DNA of 43,261 nt from assembly GCA_003402735.1 (NCBI GenBank), contig QQNE01000032.1, forward strand, positions 1 to 43,261. Direction: 5' to 3'. A program made the position numbers and the translations under genes. How positions within the stretch are numbered: the stretch's first letter is position 1; the number at the start of each line of letters is the position of its first letter. Positions 24,505-36,200 of the stretch are shown here, one piece after another. A model generated the notes under the pieces. It had not been told where the DNA came from, made no database searches, and saw only the letters and a program-made list of their open reading frames with translations. This DNA comes from Verrucomicrobiota bacterium (GTDB lineage Bacteria; Verrucomicrobiota; Verrucomicrobiia; Verrucomicrobiales; DEV007).

Positions 24505-25540
24505 GGGGAAGCGGCAGGTTCGGGTCGATGTCCAGGGAGAGATCGCTGGCCGGCTGCCCCGACCGGTATTTCAGGAGAGCTGCGTAACCGATCATGGCCG
24601 CATTGTCCGTGGCCATCTCCGCCGGAGCCATCCGCAAGTCCACGCCCGCCTCCCGACACGCCGACGCCAAACTTTCCCGCAACGCCGAGTTGCGGGAGAC
24701 GCCGCCGCTCACTGCCAGCCTTGGCAAACCGGTGGAGCGGACCGCCGCCAGCGCCTTGCGGGTGAGGATCTCCACGATCGCCGCCTGGTAAGAGGCACAG
24801 AGATCGTTGAGGCGCGACTCCCACTCCTCCGCCCCGAGTTTGTCCAGGAGATACCGCAAGGAGGTCTTGAGTCCGCTGAAACTGAAGTCGTGATCTCCCG
24901 AGTCCACCATGCTGCGGGGAAAATCAAAAGCGCACGCATCCCCGAACCGGGCCCGCCGATCCATCTCCGGCCCACCGGGATAGGGCAATCCGAGGAGCTT
25001 GGCGCCCTTGTCAAAGGCCTCACCGGCGGCGTCGTCTCGGGTCGCCCCCAGAAGGCGGTAGTCGCCCACCCCGCGCAGCTCAACCAGCATCGTGTGGCCG
25101 CCGCTCACGATGAGGCCGACGCCACTCTGCACGCCGTCCGCCTCTCCAATGAAAGGAGAGAGCAGATGACCTTCCAGGTGATTGACTGCGTAAAACGGCA
25201 CTCCCAACGACAACGCCAGCGTCTTTCCCGCAGTGTTGCCGATGAGAAGGGAACTGGCCAGCCCGGGCCCAGCCGTGGCCGCGATCAAGTGCAGGTCCCG
25301 CAGTTGCACTCGCGACTCTTCCAGAGCGCGGCGCACCACCGGGACCATCGCCAAATTGTGCTCCCGGGAGGCCAACTCTGGCACCACGCCCCCGTGCGGA
25401 CGATGCACCGCGATTTGGGAGGAGACGACGTTCGCCAGGATTTCGCCGGTTCCGCGGACCACGGCGGCAGCGGTTTCATCGCACGAAGTTTCCAGGGCGA
25501 GGACGGTCTCGCCCCCGGTCTGTGGCAAAACGCCTGGCAT
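24485..25540 (-). CDS. tsaD: tRNA N6-adenosine threonylcarbamoyltransferase
   Basis: 351 residues. It transfers the threonylcarbamoyl group to A37 of ANN-decoding tRNAs, together with TsaB and TsaE (not in this window). ASKHA-type motifs: VLALETSCDETAAAVV, HRPHGGVVPELASREH, the metal-binding NHLEGHL, IVSGGHTMLVE, FDKGAKLLGLPYPGGPEMD, FSFSGLKTSL, AVSGGVSRNSALRE and MATDNAAMIG. ATG 25540 is preceded by GAGG at suitable spacing, which overlaps the stop codon of the upstream S41 peptidase gene; codons further upstream to 25741 lie inside that gene and are rejected. The two genes are therefore an operon. Confidence 0.96.
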   Translation of the reverse strand: MPGVLPQTGGETVLALETSCDETAAAVVRGTGEILANVVSSQIAVHRPHGGVVPELASREHNLAMVPVVRRALEESRVQLRDLHLIAATAGPGLASSLLIGNTAGKTLALSLGVPFYAVNHLEGHLLSPFIGEADGVQSGVGLIVSGGHTMLVELRGVGDYRLLGATRDDAAGEAFDKGAKLLGLPYPGGPEMDRRARFGDACAFDFPRSMVDSGDHDFSFSGLKTSLRYLLDKLGAEEWESRLNDLCASYQAAIVEILTRKALAAVRSTGLPRLAVSGGVSRNSALRESLASACREAGVDLRMAPAEMATDNAAMIGYAALLKYRSGQPASDLSLDIDPNLPLPLSVEGP

Positions 25541-25548
25541 TTCCCGCC

Positions 25549-27033
25549 TCAGTTGGACGCTGGCGGGCTCCCTTTGGAAGGCGGCGCGGCGGGAGTACCG
25601 GCCGGTGCCGCGGGCTTGGAAACCGCCGGAACCACAGCGGCCGGTTGGGTCGGCTTCGCCTTGGCACCCGCGAAGGATCCGGAGAAGAGCAGAGCTCCCT
25701 TGAGCGAATCCGCGGCCCGCGCCAGTTGGCGGTCCTCCCATGCCTCGATCTTCTGCAACTCATCGGGAGCCAGGGTATCGCGGCGAAACCAGATCATGAG
25801 GTTGCGCTCATCCTGTGGCGTCAGGGTGGAGACAATGTCCGGCTCCACTCCGTGCTCATGAATCGTGCGCTTGCTCGGGGTGTAATACCGGGCCGTGGTG
25901 AGACGGATCGCGTTGCCCTCGCTGTTGGGCACGGGAATGATCTGTTGGACCGATCCCTTCCCGAAGGTGGTCTCACCGACGATGAGGGCGCGGTTCAGGT
26001 CCTGCAAAGCCCCGCTCACCACCTCGGCACCGCTCGCGCTTCCGTGATTGACCAGGACGGCCAACGGATAATTGCGGACGTGCCGAGTTCCGGGAGGCGT
26101 GCGGTAGGTCTTGGAATTGCGGCTGGCGTTGCGGCCTTCCGTGGTCAAAACCACCGTGTCCGGTGGGACAAACTCCCCGCAGGTATTGACCGCCGCCGTG
26201 AGCAAGCCCCCCGGATTGTTGCGCAGATCCATGATGAGCGCCTCCATCCCTTTCTGCTCCAGGTCATTCAAGGCTTCGACCAGCTCCTTGACCGTCCCCT
26301 CACCAAACTGAGTGAGCCGCAGATACCCCATCTTTCTGTCCGCCGCGTAGCGCGCTGGCAAGAGCATCACATCGGTGACGGTGGCCTCCCGGATCACTTC
26401 CCGCACCAGGGCCACCTCCAACAATTGATTGTTTGCCGGACGTCTCAGGGTCAACTTCAACGGTTGCCCGGGCTTGCCGCGCATCATCTCCATCGCCTCG
26501 GCCAGACCAAGTTTGTCCGCGAGGATCTCGTTCACCTTGATGATTTGGTCCCCCGGAAGCACCCCGGCCCGCGCGGCCGGACCTTCCTCCCGCACCGCGA
26601 CGATCGTCAGCATTTCGTTCCGAAACGCAATCGTGATCCCCACCCCGTCATACGTGCCCCCCGTCTCCTTCTGCATCTGCTCGAAAATCTCTTTCGGCAT
26701 GAACTGACAGTGCGGGTCCAGGTTCGCCAGCATCCCCTCCAAGGCGCTGTCGATCAGTTTCTCGTAAGTCACCCGGCTGTCGTCGTGATACTCCTGCCGG
26801 ATCAATTCAATCACGTGCACCAAAATCTCAATCTGCTCAAAGCCGAGATCGTCTCCGCCTTTCGCCGCCGCGCCCGGCTTCTTGGCCGCTCCTTCCGGGG
26901 CCGCCGGTGACGCCGGGGCACCCGGTGCCGGCTGAGGCTCTTGCGCCATTCCGGTTCCGGTCCCGACCGGACCCAGCCAGAGGAGAGCCAGCAGGCACAG
27001 GTTCCGCTGGATTGAGAGCAGATTCATTCTCAT
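25549..27033 (-). CDS. S41 family C-terminal processing peptidase
   Basis: 494 residues with a signal peptide (LCLLALLWLGPVGTG) and then an Ala/Pro-rich linker. The CtpA/Prc layout is complete: an N-terminal helical part (ALEGMLANLDPHCQFM), a PDZ domain (GVGITIAFRNEMLTI, AARAGVLPGDQIIKVN), then the protease core with MGYLRLTQFGEGT, MDLRNNPGGLL, the nucleophile motif NHGSASGAEVVSGALQD, and the general-base Lys in ETTFGKGSVQ. It acts in the periplasm, trimming or degrading proteins from the C-terminus. The tail is again Ala/Pro-rich. ATG 27033 or 27027 may be used. Upstream of tsaD by 8 bases; its promoter must lie in the AT-rich gap shared with the megasynthase gene. Confidence 0.92.
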   Translation of the reverse strand: MRMNLLSIQRNLCLLALLWLGPVGTGTGMAQEPQPAPGAPASPAAPEGAAKKPGAAAKGGDDLGFEQIEILVHVIELIRQEYHDDSRVTYEKLIDSALEGMLANLDPHCQFMPKEIFEQMQKETGGTYDGVGITIAFRNEMLTIVAVREEGPAARAGVLPGDQIIKVNEILADKLGLAEAMEMMRGKPGQPLKLTLRRPANNQLLEVALVREVIREATVTDVMLLPARYAADRKMGYLRLTQFGEGTVKELVEALNDLEQKGMEALIMDLRNNPGGLLTAAVNTCGEFVPPDTVVLTTEGRNASRNSKTYRTPPGTRHVRNYPLAVLVNHGSASGAEVVSGALQDLNRALIVGETTFGKGSVQQIIPVPNSEGNAIRLTTARYYTPSKRTIHEHGVEPDIVSTLTPQDERNLMIWFRRDTLAPDELQKIEAWEDRQLARAADSLKGALLFSGSFAGAKAKPTQPAAVVPAVSKPAAPAGTPAAPPSKGSPPASN

Positions 27034-27247
27034 AGACCGTCACTATCCCCTTTCGGGACCCAACTGACAAGAGCGGTCGTCGCAAGACACCAAGTCCACC
27101 CCTTCGGAACGCCCGCAAGACCGACCACTTCCGGGAGATTGGAAGAAAATTCAAGGTTTTTAACTTTTATAATTATCAATTTTATGATAAATTTATCCTG
27201 ATGGTTCTGATTCGGCAAATGCCGCTTCCCCTCGTCTTTTCGTCTCG
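27034..27247. promoter_or_regulatory. AT-rich divergent promoter region with inverted repeat
   Basis: 214 bases between the S41 gene and the megasynthase gene. The right part is strongly A+T-rich, in contrast to both neighbours. It contains TTATCA (27173-27178), a 6-base spacer and TGATAA (27185-27190), a perfect inverted repeat, and a plus-strand TATAAT at 27168-27173 that lacks a good -35 box. A regulator may bind here, controlling the biosynthetic gene. Confidence 0.4.
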
Positions 27248-30200
27248 ATGAATCTTTCCATTCAGATCACCGCCTCTTTCACCGCGGAGCCTCTGAAGCT
27301 TTCCCTCGAGCGATGGCTTGACCTGACGGGCATCGAAGCCACGGCTTCGTTCAGCGATTTCAATCAGGTTTTTCAGGAAGCCCTAAACCCCGGCAGCGCC
27401 AGCGCCCGCAACTCCAGGGGATGCAATCTGTTTCTCATCCGGCTCCGCGATCTGGCCGAGGGCGCAGAAATGGCCCGAGCGGCCGCCGCCCGTTGCGAGG
27501 CCCAACAACAGGTTTTCTTTTGCCCGGACGCGGAATCCTCTCCTGAAGCGATCGAGCTGGAAACCACCCTCATCAGGAGCTGGGCCTCGTTCCCCAACGT
27601 CGAGACCTACCCATCCACGCGGTGGAAGGAGGACTACTCCATTCGCGAGGCGTTTGATCCCGAGTCTGACCGGGCCGGGAAGATCCCCTACACGGGACCG
27701 ATGTTCGCGGCCATCGCCGGGTTGGTGGTCCGCCGCATCCACAAGCGGTTGCGACCGGCGGCCAAGGTCCTGGTGTTGGACGCGGACAACACGCTTTGGG
27801 GCGGGGTTTGCGGCGAGGAGTCTCCTGACGCCCTCGACGTGGATGGGGTCTTCCGTGAACTGCAAACCTTCGCCCGATCCAAGCGGGCGGAAGGCGTGCT
27901 CCTCTCCCTCTGCTCGAAAAATGCGGAGACCGATGTGGACCGGATCTTTGCCCAACGGCAAAAGGATCTCCGGCTGCGCCGTGAGGATTTCTCCGGCTGG
28001 AAGGTGAACTGGAACCCGAAGTCGCAAAACCTGCGGGACCTGGCAGCGGAGCTGAACCTGGGGCTCGACAGCTTTGTCTTTCTCGACGACAACCCGGCGG
28101 AGATTGCGGAGGTGCGGGCCAATGCGCCGCAGGTCCAGGCGCTCGTTCTGCCGGCGGATCTGGGGGAGCGCTCCAGATTCCTGCGTCATCTCTGGGCGCT
28201 CGATCCGGGCGAGACCACCGGAGAGGACAAGCTCCGCGCGGAGTTCTACGCGACCGAGGCCGAGCGACAAAAGGTTCTCAGCCGGTCCACCAGTTTTGCA
28301 GACTTTCTCCGCGGCCTCGATTTGGAAATCAGCATCCGGCCGGGGGCAGACGAGGACTTCCCGCGCCTGGCCCAACTCAGCAAACGCACCAACCAGTTCA
28401 ATGCCAGCGGTCTCCAGGTCGAGGCTCCGGATCTCGCCGCCCGCGTCGCTGACGGCTCGGGCTGTCTGAAGGTGAACGTTCGCGACCGGTTCGGCGACTA
28501 CGGTCTGGTCGGTGCCGTCCTCTACCGGATCGCCGCCGGCGCCAAACTGTGGGTTGATCTGTTTCTCCTCAGTTGCCGGGCGCTTGGCAAAGGGGTGGAG
28601 CGATCCATGCTCATCGATCTGGCGAAGCGCGCCCGGGCCGACGGGGCGGAGACCTTGGTTTTCGCGTTCCAAGAAACCGGCCGCAATGAGCCCTGCCGCC
28701 GCTTCCTGGAGAGCGTGGGAGCGGTGCGGACCCGTCCGGAAGAATTCCAAATCTCCGTCGCCTTGGCCGAGACGCTCTCCCCGATTCCGCAAGAGGGTCC
28801 GGTTGCGGGCCAGGCAAGCTCGGGAACCGAGAACCGGTCGGTCTCCCGCCCCGGATTGCCTTCCGATCTCGCCGCCCAGATTGCCACCCGGTGGTGGGAC
28901 GCCGATCATGTTTTCGAGACCTTCTGCGCCCTGCGGAGCCCCCGGCCGGATATGGCCCAACCGCTGGTGCGACCGGGCACGGAAATCCAGCAACGATTGG
29001 CCGACATTTGGGAGCGGGTGCTCGGGCTCGACGGCGTCGGGATCCATGACGCATTCACCGCACTCGGTGGAACCTCGGTTCAGCTGGTGGCGCTGCATTC
29101 AGCGATCCGAAGTTCCTTTCCAACGTCGCTGGAACTGGCCGAACTCTTTGAACTGCCCACCATCGCGGCCCAGGCTTCGGCTCTCGACGGAAAGCCGACC
29201 AGCTCCGCCCGGCCGGAGCCGACCCCGGCCCGTCCCGCGGATCCCGAAGAGAGCGCGGTGGCGATCATCGGCATGGCCTTGCGAGTCCCCGGGGCCAACG
29301 ATCCGGAAACCTTCTGGAACAATCTCGCGGGCGGCCTGGAGTCGATCTCCCGTTTCGGACGGGACGAACTCGATGACCCCGAAAACTTCGGCCAACCGGA
29401 CTATGTTCCCGCCAAGGGACTCATTTCCGGGGTCGACCAGTTCGATGCCGCCTTTTTCGGCATCCTGCCCAAGGAAGCGCGCCTGATGGATCCCCAGCAG
29501 CGCATCCTCCTGGAGTTGGCCTGGGAGGCCATGGAACGCGCCGGTTATGGACCGGGCACCGAGGGACGAAACGTCGGGGTCTACGCGGGTGCCTCCTTCA
29601 ACACCTATCTCCTGGCCAACCTCTGCTCCGACCGGAGTTTCCTGGAGGAACTCATCCCCTCGATTCACGCCGGATCGCTCCAAACGGTGTTCGGCAACGA
29701 CAAAGATTTTCTTGCCACCCGGATCGCCTACAAACTGAACCTGCGGGGACCGGCCGTGACCGTGCAGACGGCCTGTTCCACGTCGATGGTTGCGGTGATC
29801 GAAGCCTGCCGGGCGCTGCGATCCGGGCAGTGCGAGATGGCGCTGGCGGGCGGGGTCGCGATCACGCTTCCCCTCCGGAGCGGTTATTTTTACAGCTCGG
29901 AGGGCATTCTTTCGTCCGACGGCCATTGCCGTCCCTTCGACGCCGCGGCGACCGGCACGGTCTTCTCGAATGGTGGCGGCGTGGTCCTGCTGAAGCGGTT
30001 GAGCGACGCTCTGCGGGACGGAGACCAAGTTCATGCGGTGATCCGCGGGATCGGCCTGAACAACGATGGCGGGGTCAAGCACAGCTACAGCTCTCCAAGC
30101 CTGGAAGGCCAGGCGGAGGTGATCCGGATGGCCCAAAACGATGCCGGAGTCAGCCCGGGCTCGATCGGCTACATTGAGGCAAACGGCACCGGAACACCTC

Positions 30201-33200
30201 TCGGAGATCCCATCGAAGTCTCGGCACTGACGAAGGCGTTCCGGTCCGGAGGCGCCGAAGAGAACGGTTTCTGCGTCGTCGGCTCTCTCAAACCGAACAT
30301 CGGTCACCTCGATGTGGCCTCGGGCGTCTGCGGTCTCATCAAAGCAGCGCTCTGCCTCGAAAAACGGGCCCTGCCTCCGACCCTGCACTTCCGGGTCCCC
30401 AACCCGAACATCCCTTTCGCCTCCAGCCCTTTCCGCGTTCACTCGGACCTGCAGCCCTGGAGCGGCGGTCTCCAAGGCGCACCCCGCCGCGCCGCCGTCA
30501 GTTCCTTCGGAGTCGGCGGAACCAATGCCCACGTCATCCTGGAAGAGGCGCCCGAACGGAAATCCGCTGCGAGCTCCCGTCCGACCCACTTGTTCCTTCT
30601 CTCCGGCCGATCCCCGGAAGCCCTTGAGCAGGTCGCCGCGAACTTGGCGCGGATGGCGGATGACCCAGGAGATCTCCAGCCGGCGGACGCCGCGTGGACT
30701 CTTGCGGCCGGGCGCAAACCCTTCCGCTCGCGCAGAGCCGTCGCCGCTTCCGGTTTCTCGTCGCTGGCCCGGGCGCTCAGAAGCGGGTCCGGCTTTTCGG
30801 GCGAGGCGGTTCGGGAAAACCCTCCGGTCGTGTTTCTCTTTCCGGATGAGGAAAGCCTTCAGATCAACATGGGGAGGGAACTCTATGATTCCGAACCGAT
30901 CTTTCGCCGTCAGGTGGATGCCTGCGCGGAATTCCTTCGTCCCCATCTCGGTCTGGACTTGGTGGAAATCCTTTACCCGACCGCCGGCGCAAATCTTGAG
31001 GAAGCCGAACGACGGCTGGGCCGCTCCGGCCTGGCGCAACCGGCCATGTTCACGGTGGCGCATGCCTTGGCCACCTCCCTGATCCATTGGGGAATCCGCC
31101 CCCGCAGTCTGATCGGTTGCGGCGTGGGTGAGTTTGTCGCCGCCACCTTGTCCGGGGTCATGACGCCGGAGGAGGCCCTGCGCTTGTTGCTCATCCGCGG
31201 ACGACTGATGGACGAGATGCCCGCCGGGCTGGAGCCTTTCGTCCCGAGATTCCTCGAGTCGTTCCAAGGAGTGACCTTGCGCGCCCCGCAGATTCCGATG
31301 GTTTCCACCGTGAGCGGAGACTGGTTGACCAACCCGGATGCCACCGACCCCGGCTACTGGGCCTCCCAGCTCGCGAAGGCCTGCCGGTTCCATCAAGCGG
31401 TGAACCGGGCCGCCACCTCTCACCCCGGCCAGATCTTTGTGGAGATCGGTCCCCGCCAAAACCTGCCCCTGGACCAAGCGGGCGGTTCTCTGGTTCTCGC
31501 CGTCTGCGGCAAGGGCGACGCTCAGGTCGGCGAGCAGGAACAACTTCTTCAAACCGTGGGCCAACTCTGGATCCACGGGGTCGAGGTGGACTGGACGGCA
31601 TTTTACGCCGGAGAGACTCGCCGACGCGTCCCCCTGCCGGCCTATCCCTTCGAGCGCAGACGGCACTGGGTGGACCCGACTCCGCGCCCCCCCGGCACCG
31701 CCCCGCTCTCTCCTCTCCAAACCAATTTCCCTCAAGACGTCATGGCTCCCACCTCATCCAGTTCGAGAACCCCTGAACTCACCAACGCCGTCCGTGAGAT
31801 CCTCTCCGACATCTCCGGCCTTCCGGACCGGGACCTGAAGAGCGGGGCCTCGTTTCTGGAACTCGGGTTCGACTCGCTCCTCCTCACCCAAGTGAGCCGG
31901 GCCCTCCAAAACAGGTTCAAGACCCCGATCACCCTCCGGCAGATGATGTCGGACCTGCTCACCACGGACGCGATGGTCTCCCACCTGGATTCGGTTCTGC
32001 CTCCGGACGCATTCAGCTCCGCTGAGAGCCCAGTCTCTCTCGAAGCCCCCCCAGCTCCCGTGGTGCCCCCCAGCCTTCCTCTCTCCGTCGGCGGATCGCT
32101 CGAGTCCGTGATCGCGGCGCAGTTGGACCTGATGCGCCAGCAACTCAATCTCCTCCAGGGACTTCCGACCCAGCCTGCAGCTCCCCAGGTTCCGTCCCCG
32201 CTCCCTCAGCCTCCGCCCACCCGGAAGGCCGTGTCGGCCCCCGACCCAGTCATCAACCGGCTCTTCGACGAGGCGCTCACGCCCTCCCAGAGCGCCCACC
32301 TCCGCGACCTGATCAAGCTCTACGTCGCCAGAACCCCCACTTCCCGGGATCTCGCCGCCCAGTCCCAGCGTTGGCCCGGTGAACTCCGCCCCATCTCCGG
32401 CCGCAGCCGTCACTGGAGGGAGATCAACTACCCGCTCACCCTGGCCAAATCACATGGCGCCAAGGTCGTCGATGCCGATGGCAATGAATACGTGGATCTC
32501 GTGAACGGATTTGCGCCGAATCCGCTCGGACATGCCCCGGACGTTGTCACCCGGGCGCTCCACGCCCAGATCGACCGGGGCGGCATCGCGGCCCTGGAAC
32601 CGTTCGCGGACCTGGAGGTGGCCCGCTTGTTTTGCGAACTCACTGGAAACGAACAAGCCAGCTCTCTGCCCGACGCTTCCGAGGCCCGCGACGCCGCCAT
32701 CCGCCTCGCGCGGAGCCTCACCGGACGGAAAAAAACCGGGATTTTTGCCTTCGGACCCGAAGGGGATTCTGAGGAGATCCTGAACCCTCATCGCGAAGGG
32801 AGCGACCCAAACCGGATCGACCTGCCCTTCGGAAGCCCAACCGCTCTCGAAACCATCCGAGCCAGGGCCCACGAACTGGCGTTGGTGATTGTCGATCCGA
32901 TCCAAAGCTGTCGACCCGAGTTGCAACCGGGCGACTTCATTCGGGAGCTGCGCAAGCTCACCGCGACCACCGGCATCCTGTTCGTTTTTGATGAGACCCT
33001 CACCGGATTCGCCACCGGGCCCGGTGGAGCCCAGGCGTTTTACGGGGTGCAGGCGGACCTCGTGATCCACGGGGAGACCGTGGGCGGTGGGTTGCCGGTC
33101 GGCGTGCTGGCCGGAAAGACCGAGTGGATGAACGCATTTGCAGAGATGCGCTCAAACGACGCTGCGACCAGCCACAGGCTTTCCCCTTTGGCCATGGCGG

Positions 33201-36200
33201 CGGCAAAAGCGGTCTTGCAGCATCTCCTCGCTCAATCAGCGGATTTCTGGTCCGCCTTGCTGGAGAAAGCGGACCGACTCGCCCGGAGCGTGGACCGGAT
33301 CTTTGTGGAAACGGGGCTGCCGCTGCGAATGACCCAGTTCGGGACGCGCGTGTCCCTCCGAATTCTGGACGGATGTGAAGCCGCGGGCCTGATCTTTTTC
33401 CATCTCCGTCTCAAGGGCGTCTTTCTCATGGAGGGTTTTCCCGGTTTCCTGACGGCAGCGCACACCGACCGCGACGTCGATTTCCTCATCGACGCCTTCC
33501 GCGATTCGGTGGACGAACTGCAGCGCAGCGGATTCTTCGAGTCCCGCCCATCCTTGAATCCGGTGGCATCGCGGTCGCGCATCGAACCGCTCAGCGAACC
33601 GTTGGCGGAGATCTGGCTCGCCTCCCAGGTCAGTGCGGAAAGTTCCCTCTGCTTCAATGAAATCGCATCGGTCAATCTCGTCGGGTGCCTCGACTCAAGG
33701 TCCCTCGAGCTGGCCCTGACCGACCTCCTGGCACGACACGAAGCCCTTCGCGCCTGTTATCTGCCAAGCGGAGAAGGATTCACGGCTCAGCCACCGGCCC
33801 GCTTTTCCCTGCCCCTCGAGGACTTCGCCGCCCTGGCCGCACCGGATCGCAAATCCGCGTTTGAGAGGATTCTGCAAAGGGAACGAACCACGCGCTTTGA
33901 CCTGGCCAACGGCCCGCTCTTCCGAGCTGTCCTGGTCCGGAACGCCGCCGAAGAACACGTGCTGGTGCTGAACTGCCACCATTTGGCCTGCGACGGTTGG
34001 TCCTACGGAGTTCTGCTCCGTGAACTCGGCGAGCTCTACAGCGCCCGCCGCACGGGTCGCCAGTCGGCCCTGCCCAACGCCGCCAGTTTCACCGACTTCG
34101 TGCGGGAGACGACCTTGTCAGAGGACGCGGCGGAACGGGACGACGCTTTCTGGGTCTCCCAATTCGCCGAGCCGGTCTCCCCGCTGCGATTGCCCACTGA
34201 TTTTGCCCCGCCGACAGAACCCAATCCCAAGAGCGATACCGTCACCTGTCATCTCGCCCCACATCAGTTGGCCACGCTCAAACGATGCGCCACCGAATCC
34301 GGCGCGACGCTGTTCAGCCTGCTCCTCGGAACCTTCCAGTTGCTGTTGCACCGGATCAGCCGGGAGCAGCGGTTCGCCGTCTGGTTTCCGGCGGCCGGAC
34401 AGTCCGGGAACAGCCCTGAGCACCTGATCGGGCACAGCGTAAACGCGCTTCCACTCATCGCCGGGATCGACCTTTCCGGGGACTTCGCCAGCCATCTCAG
34501 GCGGATTCAGGCTCGCCTCCTGGACAGTTTGGAACACCAGACGACCACTTACGGTCGCCTCATCAAAACGCTCGGGGCGGAGCAGCGTCCCCAGGTTGAG
34601 GCGATCTTCAATCTCGAGCGCGTCCACACCTCCATCCCCATGGAAGGATTGGAGACAAGGATTCACTTGGTGGAACGCACCTTCTCCACCCATCCCCTGC
34701 ATCTCAAGGCGTTCGAGACCCAGGACGGCCTCGATCTTCGCTGTGACTTCCAAACCTCGCTTTACGAAAGGACGACCATCCTGGCGTGGATGGACACCTA
34801 TCTCGCGATGCTCGACGCCGCTGGAACCCACCGCAACGGCACCGTTGCGGAGATCGCCTCGGCCATCTCGGCAGCGCACCGGCAACAGATCCAATCCTGG
34901 AACCAAACGCGGACCGACTATCCGCGGCACGAGACGCTTCCCGGACTCTTTGCCAAGGCCGTGACGGCCCATCCCCATGCCGTCGCGCTGCGCAGTCCCC
35001 AACAGAGCGTGACCTACACCGCCCTGAACGATCTGTCCGACCGCATGGCCAACTCGCTCCGCATTGCCGGCGCCGCCCCAGGCACCCGCATCGCGCTCTT
35101 CCTGGATCGTTCTCCGTCGCTCTACGCCGCCATTCTGGGCGTCCTCAAGGCAGGTTGCGTCTACGTCCCGATCGACACCCAATACCCGGCCGATCGGATC
35201 CAATTCCTGGTGGAGGATAGCGACTGCCACTTGGTGATCACCGACCAGGGCCTGCGGCAAGCACTGCCCCGGGGCGTGCCCGTCCTTCTGATCAACGACG
35301 CGCTCCATGCCTCCGGGCCGCAAAATTCCCTTGGCTCAGCGGCCCCCACCCCCGACAGCGCCGCCGTTCTGATCTACACCTCGGGTTCGACCGGCAACCC
35401 GAAAGGCGCGCTGCTCTCCCACCGGGCCATCATCCGCCTGGTGTTCGGAACCGATTACGCCCCATTCGATGCCGACCAACGATTCATCCAAATGGCATCG
35501 ATCTGTTTCGATGTCTCCCTTTGCGAGGTCTTCGGCAGCCTGCTCCACGGCGCACGCCTCGTGATTCCACCCCCGGGAGCCCTGACGATCGATGGACTGG
35601 CGGACCAGATCCGGGACGAGGGAGTCACCCAACTCATCATGACCGCCGCGCTTTTCGAAGCCATCGCCGACAGCCGTCCGGATGCCTTTGCCCGGGTGCG
35701 ACAGGTCATCACCGGCGGCGATGTCGCCTCTTTGAGCCACTACGAAAAGATCCGCGACGCTCACCCGGCCTGCCAACTCATCAACGCCTACGGACCGACG
35801 GAAAACACGACCCTCACCACCCATCATCCGCTCGCCCCAGAGGATTTGCGCCGCGCCCGGATCCCGATCGGGCGTCCCGCCGCCAACTGCACGGCCTGGA
35901 TCGTCGATGCCAGAGGCGAGTTGACCCCTCCAGGCATCCCCGGTGAACTCTGGGCGGGCGGAGACGGCGTCGCTCTCGGCTACTGGAATCGCCCGGAACT
36001 GAGCGCGGCCCGGTTCGTGGCCAATCCGTTCGAGTCTTCACCGGAATCCCGGCTCTACCGCACCGGTGATCTCTGTCGGCTTCGGCCGGACGGCGGCATC
36101 GAATTCCTGGGCCGCATCGATCAACAGGTGAAAATCCGGGGGTTCCGCGTGGAACCGGAAGAGGTCGAGGTCCAGCTGGATCGGCACCCCTCGGTGCGCC

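Noticed and set aside
29099-31735. 878-residue minus-strand open frame opposite the KS-AT region
   Set aside because: Shadow of the megasynthase codon pattern; no domain or start signal seen.
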